A stretch of DNA of 38,071 nucleotides, taken from assembly GCA_003599425.1 (NCBI GenBank), contig QZKC01000078.1, positions 1 through 38,071 of the forward strand, given 5' to 3'. This DNA is from Nitrospiraceae bacterium. GTDB taxonomy: Bacteria; Nitrospirota; Thermodesulfovibrionia; UBA6902. Position numbers and translations under genes: made by a program. This document shows positions 30,894 through 38,071 of the stretch, piece by piece. Below the pieces are notes generated by a model, which was not told the origin of the DNA, searched no databases, and was given only the letters and a program-made list of their open reading frames with translations. The stretch's first letter is position 1. Each line of letters opens with the position of its first letter.

Positions 30894-32141
30894 TCAGAAT
30901 TCACGTAGTTGCCTGAGATATCCCTGATAGTTCCTTTGAGCCTCTTCCATGCTGTCACCGCCAAATTTTACGAGCAGGCTGTCAGCGATGGCGAGAGCTG
31001 TAACAGCTTCTCCGATGACAGAAGCTGCAGGCACAGCGCATACATCCGATCGTTCATACGCAGCCTTGAAAGGTTTCCTGCTCAAAATATCAATAGAGGA
31101 CAGAGGGGTTTTCAGGGTAGGGATCGGTTTCATTGCCGCCCGGATGATTACCGGCATCCCATTGCTCATCCCGCCTTCAATACCGCCTGCATTGTTTGTC
31201 TTTCTGTAAAATCCAAATTGTTCGAAAGACTTTTGCACTTTTGCACTTCTGCGCTTTTGCGCTTCGTAAAATATCTCATCCATGACCTCAGAGCCATGTT
31301 TTCTGCTCATCTCAAAACCAAGTCCTATCTCAACGCCTTTTATCGCCTGAATACTCATCAGAGAACATGTGAGCTTTGCGTCAAGCTTCTTGTCCCACTG
31401 TATGTAGCTGCCAAGACCGGGAGGGACACCAAGCACAACTACTTCAAAAACCCCTCCAATAGTATCCCCTTTTTTCATTGCATGGGTGATCTTGCCGATC
31501 ATTTTTTTCTCAACCTTTTCATCAGGACACCTTACAGGAGACGCTTCTGCCTTTTTGAAAATAGATAGAAGTGCTTTAAAGTCTGTATTCTGTATCCTGT
31601 GTTCTTTACTCTGTCCTTGCCCCCCTATCTCAGTAACATAGCTTATTATTTTTATATTAAATTCAGATAAAAATTTCTTTGCCACGGCCCCTGCTGCGAC
31701 CCGCGCTGCAGTTTCCCGTGCGCTTGAACGCTCAAGTATGTTCCTGATGTCATGGGTATTATATTTCAGTGCGCCGGAAAGGTCTGCATGTCCGGGGCGT
31801 GGCCTGGTAACGGGTTCCATATTCCGGTTCCCTGAACCCTGAACCCTGATGTTTTGCTCCGGATTCATTATCTCACACCAGTTAGCCCAATCCCTGTTTT
31901 CGATAAGCAGAGTAATCGGAGAACCGAGGGTCTTTCCATGCCGGATGCCGGACAAGAGTTGTACAGTATCTGATTCTATCTTCATCCGGCCCCCTCTGCC
32001 ATAGCCTTTTTGCCTTCTCGCAAGGTCGGGGTTAATGTCCGCAGCAGAGAGGGAGAGATTTGCCGGTATTCCGTCAATCACGCATGCTAATGCCTGTCCG
32101 TGCGATTCTCCTGAAGTGAGGTATCTGAGTTTTTCAAGCAT
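30894..32141 (-). CDS. aroC: Chorismate synthase AroC with repeat-derived insertions
   Basis: A 415-residue enzyme making chorismate from EPSP with FMN. Signatures seen are [63 protein letters not shown] and [13 protein letters not shown]. The protein is longer than the usual 360-390 residues. Three segments explain the excess: residues about 97-107 ([11 protein letters not shown]), 177-190 ([11 protein letters not shown]) and 294-305 ([12 protein letters not shown]). All three are encoded by tandem repeats with 7- or 8-base period and lie in variable loops by position. Catalytic segments are intact, so the enzyme should work. It is the first gene of the pair with aroKB. Confidence 0.95.
   Translation of the reverse strand: MLEKLRYLTSGESHGQALACVIDGIPANLSLSAADINPDLARRQKGYGRGGRMKIESDTVQLLSGIRHGKTLGSPITLLIENRDWANWCEIMNPEQNIRVQGSGNRNMEPVTRPRPGHADLSGALKYNTHDIRNILERSSARETAARVAAGAVAKKFLSEFNIKIISYVTEIGGQGQSKEHRIQNTDFKALLSIFKKAEASPVRCPDEKVEKKMIGKITHAMKKGDTIGGVFEVVVLGVPPGLGSYIQWDKKLDAKLTCSLMSIQAIKGVEIGLGFEMSRKHGSEVMDEIFYEAQKRRSAKVQKSFEQFGFYRKTNNAGGIEGGMSNGMPVIIRAAMKPIPTLKTPLSSIDILSRKPFKAAYERSDVCAVPAASVIGEAVTALAIADSLLVKFGGDSMEEAQRNYQGYLRQLREF
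31229..31266. repeat. Octamer repeat array inside aroC (ACTTTTGC type)
   Basis: ACTTTTGC twice, ACTTCTGC, GCTTTTGC, then GCTTCG. The period here is 8, the only exception found. It encodes [12 protein letters not shown]. Confidence 0.9.
31582..31616. repeat. Heptad repeat array inside aroC (TCTGTAT type)
   Basis: TCTGTAT twice, CCTGTGT, TCTTTAC, TCTGTCC at exact 7-base spacing. It encodes [10 protein letters not shown]. Confidence 0.92.
31822..31849. repeat. Heptad repeat array inside aroC (ACCCTGA type)
   Basis: TTCCGGT, TCCCTGA, then ACCCTGA twice at exact 7-base spacing. It encodes [10 protein letters not shown]. Confidence 0.9.
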
Positions 32142-32187
32142 AAGTTATTTATTCTAACTATAGTCTACTTATAAGATCATTTTGTCT

Positions 32188-32256
32188 GTCATTCCAGCAG
32201 TCCTCAAGCCGGAATCCAGTTTGTATTTTCTGGATTCCCGTTTTCACGGGAATGAC
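32188..32256. repeat. 69-bp palindromic dispersed-repeat element
   Basis: Outer arms GTCATTCC (32188-32195) and GGAATGAC (32249-32256), inner arms GGAATCCAG (32211-32219) and CTGGATTCC (32230-32238). It has the form of the common ATTCCCG...CGGGAAT intergenic repeats. It lies in the 299-base gap between aroC and the pil operon terminator; the rest of that gap holds no gene. Confidence 0.7.
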
Positions 32257-32351
32257 GAACCGCCAATTTATAAACTACACTAATTAAATGCAGTCCTGAT
32301 TTTTACGCTACTATGTTATTAAAAAAAGCAAGGGAAGTAAAGAAGAAGATG

Positions 32352-32407
32352 CATAAAAAACACCCTGCAACCTATTCGGATGAAGGGGTGGCACGGTGTT
32401 TTTTATG
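32352..32407 (-). terminator. Terminator of the pil operon
   Basis: A 13-bp perfect stem, CATAAAAAACACC (32352-32364) with GGTGTTTTTTATG (32395-32407), with a 30-base loop that can pair further (CACCC with GGGGTG). On the minus strand it ends in six T. It lies 33 bases after the lipoprotein stop. Confidence 0.75.
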
Positions 32408-32440
32408 ATCAAGTAATCTGTAACTTTGTAGTATCTATTG

Positions 32441-32920
32441 CTATTCTTCTGCTGTGACCTTCTTTACTTCAAAAGTTGCAGAAGCGACTACAGAACCGGA
32501 GATGACCTGTATGTCTGCTTTATACTCAAGTCCGCCGCCGGCATCATATTCAAAATAGAGCGTATACGCACCGTTCTCATCTGTTGTCACAGCCATAGGT
32601 GAATCCTTGAATACGCCTCCTCTATTGGGGTCGCCGTCAAAGAACCTCACTACAGAGGCATTTGGTTCTGCCCAGGGGTAAAAAATTGTAAGATTCACAT
32701 CATTCAGCGGTACCCCGGTTGAATCCTTAACAGCGATTACAAACTGGGCAACATATGTTGCTACCAATGATGCCTCATCTACTTCAATGGTTGAAGATTC
32801 AGGGGAGATGGTGATTACTGCTTCAAACGGCGCATCTGAACCACCGCCGCCTCCGCCCCCGCAGCCTGCAAATATAAAAAGGATACCTGCAAGTAATAAA
32901 AATATATAATGTTTCTTCAT
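32441..32920 (-). CDS. Lipoprotein of unknown function at the end of the pil operon
   Basis: A 159-residue lipoprotein: signal peptide with lipobox FAGC (Cys19) followed by seven Gly and SDA, then an Ig-like domain (AVITISPESSTIEVDEASLVATYVAQFVIAVKDSTGVPLNDVNLTIFYP ... TTDENGAYTLYFEYDAGG). No named family is recognised. It begins 17 bases after pilQ and ends just before the operon terminator, so it is co-transcribed with pilMNOPQ. It may help the secretin or sit at the cell surface; inference. The poly-Gly run is a potential length-variable tract. Confidence 0.8.
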   Translation of the reverse strand: MKKHYIFLLLAGILFIFAGCGGGGGGGSDAPFEAVITISPESSTIEVDEASLVATYVAQFVIAVKDSTGVPLNDVNLTIFYPWAEPNASVVRFFDGDPNRGGVFKDSPMAVTTDENGAYTLYFEYDAGGGLEYKADIQVISGSVVASATFEVKKVTAEE

Positions 32921-32936
32921 TAAATCCTCCCTTTAA

Positions 32937-34634
32937 TTACTTTATCAATTTTGGTGTAATGAATATCAGCAGTTCAGTTGAGGTTTCTTCATCATTTTCA
33001 GTTTTAAACAGCCATCCGAGGCCGAATATTTTACTGAGACCCGGTACGCCTGCCTTATTTTTCGACAGAGTGGTTTTAAATATTCCGCCCAGCGCCAGTG
33101 TGTCTGCATCACGTATCAGCACTTGTGTTGTCACTTCATTGGTGTTGATTGTAGGCACTCCGCTGAATGATGTCTGTCCGAAATCTGCCTCATTTTTCTT
33201 TGCTTCTATAGTTAGCAATATAGTTCCCTCAGGTGTTATATGCGGAGTTACGATAAGCTCGATGGCAGCATCCACAAACGCGGTCTGTGTGCCTTCCTGG
33301 GAAATGGTCTGGTAAGGTATTTTCTTGCCCTGAAGAATCTTTGCCTTTTGATGATCCATTGTGATGACTCTGGGGTTTGAGACGATCCGGCCTTTCCCTG
33401 AACTCTCAAGAGCTGAAAGCTGCAGGTCGAGAGACCTCAGCATGCCGGCGCTTATGTATCCGATCCCCAATGCACCGCCAGAGCCCGCACTTACGGCAGC
33501 GGGAAGATTTACCAATAATGGATTCTTGGAGAAAAATCCTGATCCGCCGGTAAGGTTTGTCCCTGATATCTGAGTTTGTTCCGAGGGTTTCACAAGGGCT
33601 CCCCACTGTATTCCAAGTTCTTGTGAGTAGTTGGAGTTTACCTCAACGATTTTTGCCTCGATGCTCACCTGTGGAGTCGGGATATCAAGGGACCTGATGA
33701 GAGCTTCGAATTCTCCATGCATTTTATCCACATCTTTTATGATGACAGAACTCGTCCTCGCGTCAGCGCTGACAAAGCCTCTCTTTGTAAGTATCTTGGC
33801 TGTATCAATTGCTTTTTTTATGTCATCAACACTCGCATAATTGATCGGGTATACTTTTGTTACGAGATCCCCGGCCTTTTCCTGGGAGTCTTTTGCCTGC
33901 GCGATCTCTTCTTCTTCCTTTGCAATTACGGCTGTAGGCGCTACGCGGATTATATTCCCCTGTAGCGTCTTTGAAAGGCCGTAATTTCTGAGGATCACGT
34001 CGAGCGCCTGGTCCCACGGAACATCAATGAGCTTCATCGAAAACTTGCCTTTAACATCCGGGCTTACGACGATATTATAACCGCTGATGTCGGATATGAG
34101 CCTGAAGACGTGAACGAGATCTGCATCCTGAAAATCAATGTTTATTCTTTCTCCAACATAGTCCCCTTCAAAAGGTTTCTTTTTCTCGGATTCCCCGTAA
34201 GATGCCTCCAGTGAAACAGTTGGGGAAGGGGCCTGTTCCGGGTTCTTAAAGCTTAGTATAAGTGAATTATCCTGATACTTAGGCTCAACATCGACCGGGA
34301 CGGTTAGGGAGATCCTGAGTTTTGCATTGCCAGGAGCGCTTTGATCTTCTATCGGGGTGATCTCGGATACCCCTGCACGGTCGATGACCATCTTTTCCCT
34401 GTATTCTCCAAGCAGTGTATTTTGTAATTCTACAATAACCTGATAAGGATCAGAAGCCTTGTAGACGGTATAATTGAACGGGGCGTCTGCTCCTATGACG
34501 ATCTCTGTAATTCCCTGGACATCCTCTACCTCTATCCCTATAATCTCCGGTTCTCCTTCTGCACGCGCATGAAAAGCCGGGAAACATCCCATAAACAAGA
34601 CCATAAAAAATAGAATGAATTTTGTGACTCGCAT
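32937..34634 (-). CDS. pilQ: Type IV pilus secretin PilQ
   Basis: A 565-residue outer-membrane secretin, shorter than the 700-residue Pseudomonas type as it has one AMIN domain. Order: signal peptide (1-25), AMIN (about 30-130), STN-type domain (INIDFQDADLVHVFRLISDISGYNIVVSPDVKGKFSMKL, about 163-235), N-terminal secretin domain (TKVYPINYASVDDIKKAI ..., about 255-325) and the secretin core (VSIEAKIVEVNSNYSQELGIQWG ... LALGGIFKTTLSKNKAGVPGLSKIFGLGWLFKTENDEETSTELLIFITPKLI). It forms the pilus exit channel. It starts 4 bases after pilP. Confidence 0.95.
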   Translation of the reverse strand: MRVTKFILFFMVLFMGCFPAFHARAEGEPEIIGIEVEDVQGITEIVIGADAPFNYTVYKASDPYQVIVELQNTLLGEYREKMVIDRAGVSEITPIEDQSAPGNAKLRISLTVPVDVEPKYQDNSLILSFKNPEQAPSPTVSLEASYGESEKKKPFEGDYVGERINIDFQDADLVHVFRLISDISGYNIVVSPDVKGKFSMKLIDVPWDQALDVILRNYGLSKTLQGNIIRVAPTAVIAKEEEEIAQAKDSQEKAGDLVTKVYPINYASVDDIKKAIDTAKILTKRGFVSADARTSSVIIKDVDKMHGEFEALIRSLDIPTPQVSIEAKIVEVNSNYSQELGIQWGALVKPSEQTQISGTNLTGGSGFFSKNPLLVNLPAAVSAGSGGALGIGYISAGMLRSLDLQLSALESSGKGRIVSNPRVITMDHQKAKILQGKKIPYQTISQEGTQTAFVDAAIELIVTPHITPEGTILLTIEAKKNEADFGQTSFSGVPTINTNEVTTQVLIRDADTLALGGIFKTTLSKNKAGVPGLSKIFGLGWLFKTENDEETSTELLIFITPKLIK

Positions 34635-34638
34635 TATC

Positions 34639-35193
34639 TTACCTCTCCTTTGAAAGCTCTAAGGTTATTTTCCTGGGCCGCATATCACCTCTGAAATCCT
34701 TTGCGTATTCAACCAGTACCACTTTACTTTCTGTGATTTCTTCGACCCTACCTTTATTTAATCCAATGATCGTCCCTTTGCTTGCTGTAAAAGACCTGTT
34801 ATCAGGTGTAAGAAGGAGCGCATAAGGTTTTTCACCTTTCTGTGCAATAGCTAATAATGCAAATTCACTGATATCATAACTTTCGAGGGTTCCCAATCTT
34901 ACGATGCCCTTGGTGTCAATTTTCTTTGTGGGCACTATGAGCGGTACAAAAGGATCCCGCCGGTCTCCCTGTTTATATACATACCCTTCTGCCGGCGCTG
35001 TTTCCTGGATCGCTGTATCTTCTGTTTGTACCTGCTGCTTGCCTGTTTGAGTCTTTTCCTGGATAGTTTTTCCCTGTTTTGCAGGCTTTGGAGGTTTACT
35101 TTCTTTACTGCAACCTTGCAAGCCTGGCATAAAAAACAGCAGAGCCGTGAAAAGTACCGTAATCGATTTTATACTTATAATATTGTTTTTCAT
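34639..35193 (-). CDS. pilP: Type IV pilus lipoprotein PilP
   Basis: A 184-residue inner-membrane lipoprotein with lipobox LQGC (Cys28), a Lys/Gln-rich linker (about 30-70) and a C-terminal beta domain beginning YKQGDRRDPFVPLI, the PilP signature, and including GTLESYDISEFALLAIAQKGEKPYALLLTPDNRSF. PilP links PilNO to the secretin PilQ. The ATG overlaps the pilO stop. Length and order within pilMNOPQ are normal. Confidence 0.93.
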   Translation of the reverse strand: MKNNIISIKSITVLFTALLFFMPGLQGCSKESKPPKPAKQGKTIQEKTQTGKQQVQTEDTAIQETAPAEGYVYKQGDRRDPFVPLIVPTKKIDTKGIVRLGTLESYDISEFALLAIAQKGEKPYALLLTPDNRSFTASKGTIIGLNKGRVEEITESKVVLVEYAKDFRGDMRPRKITLELSKER

Positions 35194-35864
35194 TTTTTCT
35201 CCTGCTGCGCTTCCTTGCCTTTTTTCGCAGGTTTACCTTTCACTGCTTTTTCATCCAAAGCTGCAGCAGCTTCTTCAGGACTTACCGATGCAAAGGTACG
35301 GGCAGTGAAGGTTGCATTGATAAGGCCTGTAGCATCCTTTTTTCTATCTTTGACGCGCAGGTCAAGATCGGAAATATTTACGAGACGCGGCAGACGGCTT
35401 ATGTGGCTAAAAAAGACCCCGAGATTATGATACCCGGTCAGCACCTCGACCTTTACAGGGATTTCAACGTAAAGACCTCCCTCCCCTGCTCTCTTTGCTT
35501 CGGGTTTCCATAACAGTATCTCAAGACCGGACTGAAGCCCTGATTCGGATATCTGCTTCAGTAACTCGGAAACTTCTTTTTCCTCGGGAAGCTGCTCTTT
35601 CAGCTTTTCCAGCTTTGCTTTGAGCGCTTTGTTCTCCTCGATCAGAACGTCAAGCCTCTTGACCATTTCCTCGCTCTTTGAGATTTCCTGATTCAGTTTC
35701 ACGATCTTATCCTTAAGAGTGTTGATCTCCTTATGCTTCGGCATAAAGACAAGAAAGACAAACAATGCAATAAGTATGAGTGAAGGTATAGATGCGATGA
35801 GGATCTGAATATTCCTGGGAAGATTTTTAATTCTGTTGAAATTTAAATTTAAACTTAATGCCAT
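35190..35864 (-). CDS. pilO: Type IV pilus alignment protein PilO
   Basis: A 224-residue protein with one N-terminal membrane span (about 18-40, IQILIASIPSLILIALFVFLVFM), a coiled coil (about 45-105, rich in Lys/Glu/Leu), and a ferredoxin-like domain (LEILLWKPEAKRAGEGGLYVEIPVKVEVLTGYHNLGVFFSHISRLPRLVNISDLDL). It dimerises with PilN in the inner-membrane alignment complex. The C-terminus is Lys/Ala-rich. It begins 4 bases after pilN. Confidence 0.93.
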   Translation of the reverse strand: MALSLNLNFNRIKNLPRNIQILIASIPSLILIALFVFLVFMPKHKEINTLKDKIVKLNQEISKSEEMVKRLDVLIEENKALKAKLEKLKEQLPEEKEVSELLKQISESGLQSGLEILLWKPEAKRAGEGGLYVEIPVKVEVLTGYHNLGVFFSHISRLPRLVNISDLDLRVKDRKKDATGLINATFTARTFASVSPEEAAAALDEKAVKGKPAKKGKEAQQEKK

Positions 35865-35868
35865 AACG

Positions 35869-36399
35869 CTAAACCTTCATCCTGAATGTCAGTTTGAATT
35901 TATATACGGAGAAAGAGTCGATTGCTGTCTGTCTTGATTCCACAAGCATGACGTCCGTAAGATATTGCGACTCCTTGAGTTTCTGTACATAGTCGACCAG
36001 GTCATAATTCGTATGTGCGTATCCTTCGATATTAATTGCCCCATTTTTGTCGGTCATCAGTGTTAGCCATACTCCTTTAGGGAGTTTTTCGCTCACTTCA
36101 TCAAGAAGCCTCAACGGAACAACCTGATTCTTTTTCAACTGTTCGATAATCCGTGTTTTTGCCCTGACCTCCTCATTGTCTTTTTCATAGTTTTTTACGT
36201 CTTCTATTGCCTTTTTCAGGTCTTCCAGTTTCTTTTCTTTTGCATTCATCTCAGCATTCATTTGGGAGACCTTATTCATAAGATAAAGACTTGATACCAG
36301 AAGGGCTATAGCCAATATTACAGTGGCAATTACCCCATATGAAATCACAGGTGGTATTTTTAGTACTTTTTTTGCGGGAAGCAGGTTTATCCTGATCAT
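35869..36399 (-). CDS. pilN: Type IV pilus assembly protein PilN
   Basis: A 176-residue protein starting MIRINLLPAKK, the INLLP motif that docks into PilM, then a membrane span (about 20-45), coiled coil (about 45-95) and a C-terminal domain (GVWLTLMTDKNGAINIEGYAHTNYDLVDYVQKLKES). It partners with PilO. Its ATG overlaps the pilM stop by four bases (ATGA). Confidence 0.94.
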   Translation of the reverse strand: MIRINLLPAKKVLKIPPVISYGVIATVILAIALLVSSLYLMNKVSQMNAEMNAKEKKLEDLKKAIEDVKNYEKDNEEVRAKTRIIEQLKKNQVVPLRLLDEVSEKLPKGVWLTLMTDKNGAINIEGYAHTNYDLVDYVQKLKESQYLTDVMLVESRQTAIDSFSVYKFKLTFRMKV

Positions 36400-37451
36400 T
36401 TATCTCCCAATCTCCTTAACGCAAGCCCTACAGCCACAGATATAATGGGTTCAACCTTGTGCACATACTCCATATCAAAGGAATCAGGTATGTGAATGTT
36501 CTTTAGCGGTTCGGCAATCTGTACGTTTATACCCGACTTTTCTGACAGGAGAGAGACAAAGCCTGCGGTAAGCGCTCCGCCTCCGCACAGAAGGATATCG
36601 TTAATATTTTCATAGTTCGTGGTATCTCTGAAATAATCGAAGGAGCGGGAGATTTCCGCAATGATATCTTCTGAAGGGGATGCCAGCACAGCGGCCACAT
36701 CCTCTTTGGATATGCCTTCAGAGGACCCTTCCAGTTTCAGCTTCTCTGCATTGGCGTATGATATAGTGAATTCCTTTTGAAGTGCCTCGGTGTGCAGATT
36801 GCCGCCTACCGTGCTGTCCCTTGTGAAGAGTGAAACGCCTGCCTTAAGTATGTTGATGTTTATCATACTTGCTCCGATATTGACAATGGCGACATTTTCG
36901 TCCGGCTTCACGTCATAATTAAGCTCGTACATGTTCTCAAGCGCGAACGCATCAACATCAACGATAAGGGGAGTGAGGCCCGCTTCTTTTGCAACCGTCA
37001 CATATTCGTTGATCTTGTCTTTCTTGGCTGCAACGATGACGACGTCCATCATATTGTCTTTTTCGGCGAGGCCGAGTATCTGAAAGTCAAGATTGACGTC
37101 TTCAATGTCAAACGGGATATACTGCTCTGCCTCAAATTTTATGGACCCGCTCAGTTCATCCTCTGACATCTGGGGGATGGATACTCGCTTGATGATAATG
37201 GATGAATGGCCTGAAAGGGACAACGCAACATCTTTGACTTTAATGCCGGTTTTATCAATAAGCCCTTTGATTGCCTCCACTACCCTGGATGAATCGAGTA
37301 TGGAACCATCGACAATCAGTTCTGGCTCGAGTGTCGAGATGCCCAGCCGTTCAAGATGATATTTCCCTCTGGCTTCCTTGAGCTGAACAGCCTTGATATG
37401 CCTGGAACCGATATCAAGCCCGACGATCCCTTTTTTACTGAATAAGTTAAT
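36396..37451 (-). CDS. pilM: Type IV pilus assembly ATPase-fold protein PilM, non-canonical start
   Basis: About 351 residues of actin-like fold: phosphate-1 motif GIVGLDIGS (about 8-16), FEAEQYIPFDIEDVNLDF, VNIGASMININIL and ILLCGGGALTAGF. PilM is the cytoplasmic partner of PilN. The frame is intact up to NLFSKKGIVGLDIGS, yet no ATG, GTG or TTG precedes it. AAGGAG (37467-37462) lies 7 bases before ATC (37454-37452) and 10 before ATT (37451-37449), so initiation at one of these is implied. A GTG at 37280 would lose the nucleotide-binding motif. The length matches the family only with the upstream start. It is the first gene of the pil operon. Confidence 0.92.
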   Translation of the reverse strand: MNLFSKKGIVGLDIGSRHIKAVQLKEARGKYHLERLGISTLEPELIVDGSILDSSRVVEAIKGLIDKTGIKVKDVALSLSGHSSIIIKRVSIPQMSEDELSGSIKFEAEQYIPFDIEDVNLDFQILGLAEKDNMMDVVIVAAKKDKINEYVTVAKEAGLTPLIVDVDAFALENMYELNYDVKPDENVAIVNIGASMININILKAGVSLFTRDSTVGGNLHTEALQKEFTISYANAEKLKLEGSSEGISKEDVAAVLASPSEDIIAEISRSFDYFRDTTNYENINDILLCGGGALTAGFVSLLSEKSGINVQIAEPLKNIHIPDSFDMEYVHKVEPIISVAVGLALRRLGDK

Positions 37452-37792
37452 GATGGTGTCTCTCCTTTTTTACAGTAACGTGTCTCGTTTTATAATGGAT
37501 TATATCGGCACAAACTTGCATACCTTTAGTTTCTTTTCTGAATAAATATTTATGGACAAGAAAATGGGCCTGGGAAATCATATCGTATAATTTTTTTTTA
37601 AAGAAGCTCATCAATAGTAAGTAATGAAATCAAATATAAGTTCATCTTGTCAAGAGAATATTTTCTTTACGATGTTTTTTGACGAGTGTAAAAAATATTT
37701 CATGCACAGCAAGCATAACATAATCATGATCCGTTACATCTGTAGCTTAGCAGAAAAGAATGAATTGGTTCGTAATTCATATCACGGAAGAT
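37452..37792. other. Non-coding interval between pilM and tRNA-Val
   Basis: About 340 AT-rich bases. The pilM ribosome-binding site is at 37462-37467. A TATAAT-like box on the minus strand (37504-37499) could serve the pil operon, but no -35 is evident. Nothing else is recognised. Confidence 0.5.
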
Positions 37793-37821
37793 TTGATTTT
37801 ATGAACATGTTTACTTATAAT
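37793..37821 (+). promoter_or_regulatory. Sigma-70 promoter of tRNA-Val
   Basis: TTGATT (37793-37798), 17-base spacer, TATAAT (37816-37821), 19 bases before the tRNA 5' end. Good match in sequence and spacing. Confidence 0.8.
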
Positions 37822-37840
37822 TTTCGAGAGAACGTTTTCA

Positions 37841-37915
37841 GGGCGATTAGCTCAGTGGGAGAGCGCTTCCTTCACACGGAAGAGGCCGTGGGTTCGATAC
37901 CCTCATCGCCCACCA
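37841..37915 (+). tRNA. tRNA-Val (anticodon CAC)
   Basis: Acceptor stem GGGCGAT/ATCGCCC with A discriminator and encoded CCA. Anticodon stem CTTCC/GGAAG with loop TTCACAC, anticodon CAC reading GUG. The T arm GTGGGTTCGATACCC is visible. A T run follows. The remaining 156 bases to the window end hold nothing I recognise. Confidence 0.97.
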
Positions 37916-38071
37916 TTTTTTTAGCCGCACCTGCGCTGAGTATCTCCAAACATCTTAAATTTCATATAACAACTTTACATGCCCAAAGGGCAGCCTGCTG
38001 CGGAATTTCTCTAACCGACAAAAGACATTTTACATTTTTGTTTCAGGGTATTCCTGTATCTTTCACAGAGA

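Noticed and set aside
30909-31568. Plus-strand frame of 219 codons
   Set aside because: It is antisense to aroC and has no recognisable features.
3691-31849. CRISPR array for the repeated units
   Set aside because: Units are 7-8 bases, contiguous and without spacers; no cas genes are present.
32352-32407. c-di-GMP-type riboswitch
   Set aside because: The loop has GCAACC and GGGG but lacks the conserved core of the motif. It follows a gene end, fitting a terminator better.
37505-37520. Sigma-54-like GGCAC...TTGCA
   Set aside because: The GG-GC spacing is one base short and the orientation is away from pilM.
37624-38071. A plus-strand frame open from ATG 37624 to the window end without a stop
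   Set aside because: It runs straight through tRNA-Val, and the peptide ISSVGERFLHTEEAVGSIPS is the well-known false translation of such a tRNA. There is no ribosome-binding site and no recognisable domain.

Overview
The window looks like chromosomal DNA of a Gram-negative bacterium with an outer membrane, type IV pili, selenocysteine synthesis and a capsule or exopolysaccharide export apparatus. Gene content, protein style and repeat style fit the Nitrospirota (Thermodesulfovibrionia-like) best, but that is inference; no rRNA is present to fix the taxonomy. It is gene-dense and mostly ordinary housekeeping, organised in short operons, with no prophage, insertion sequence or CRISPR array.

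Layout. 1-361: start of a minus-strand PLD-like/helicase-type protein running off the left edge. 488-3549 (-): MoxR-type AAA+ ATPase plus a large VWA protein (CbbQ/NorQ and CbbO/NorD families). 3784-5873 (-): a DUF72 protein with a histone-H1-like tail, and mnmA. 5984-8603 (+): a YkgJ-type cysteine-cluster protein, a small secreted Gly-rich protein, and selA. 8598-14056 (-): a secreted unknown, a paralogue of the Gly-rich protein, a YjbH-family protein and an SLBB/Wza-like export protein. 14288-17489 (+): tRNA-Ser, SRP RNA, dnaX, ybaB, recR, a widely conserved order. 17780-24412 (+): copper/silver efflux (CsoR-like regulator, YtkA-like protein, CusC, CusB, CusA). 24406-29104 (-): fur followed by a Fur-box-controlled operon of a porin-like protein, two FeoA, FeoB, a 44-residue FeoB-associated Cys-rich protein and a monohaem cytochrome. 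29198-32141 (-): aroK-aroB fusion and aroC. 32441-37451 (-): pilMNOPQ plus a lipoprotein. 37841-37915 (+): tRNA-Val.

The most unusual signal cuts across all regions. At least fourteen short arrays of degenerate tandem repeats are scattered through the window, nearly all with a strict 7-nucleotide period but different unit sequences (for example CTTCTGA, CTCTTAA, TCTGTAT, ACCCTGA, CAGCAGT, TAGAGAG). They lie between genes and also inside mnmA, aroC (three arrays), cusB, cusC, feoB, dnaX and the porin gene, where they add foreign-looking peptides or supply signal-peptide cores. They resemble in kind the heptanucleotide STRR repeats known from cyanobacteria.

Other points of note are a nine-A slippery run in dnaX predicting a 439-residue gamma-like product, a pilM gene with no canonical start codon (ATT or ATC implied), a 28-base perfect palindrome, the paralogous secreted Gly-rich proteins next to the polysaccharide genes, and two well-formed Fur boxes.
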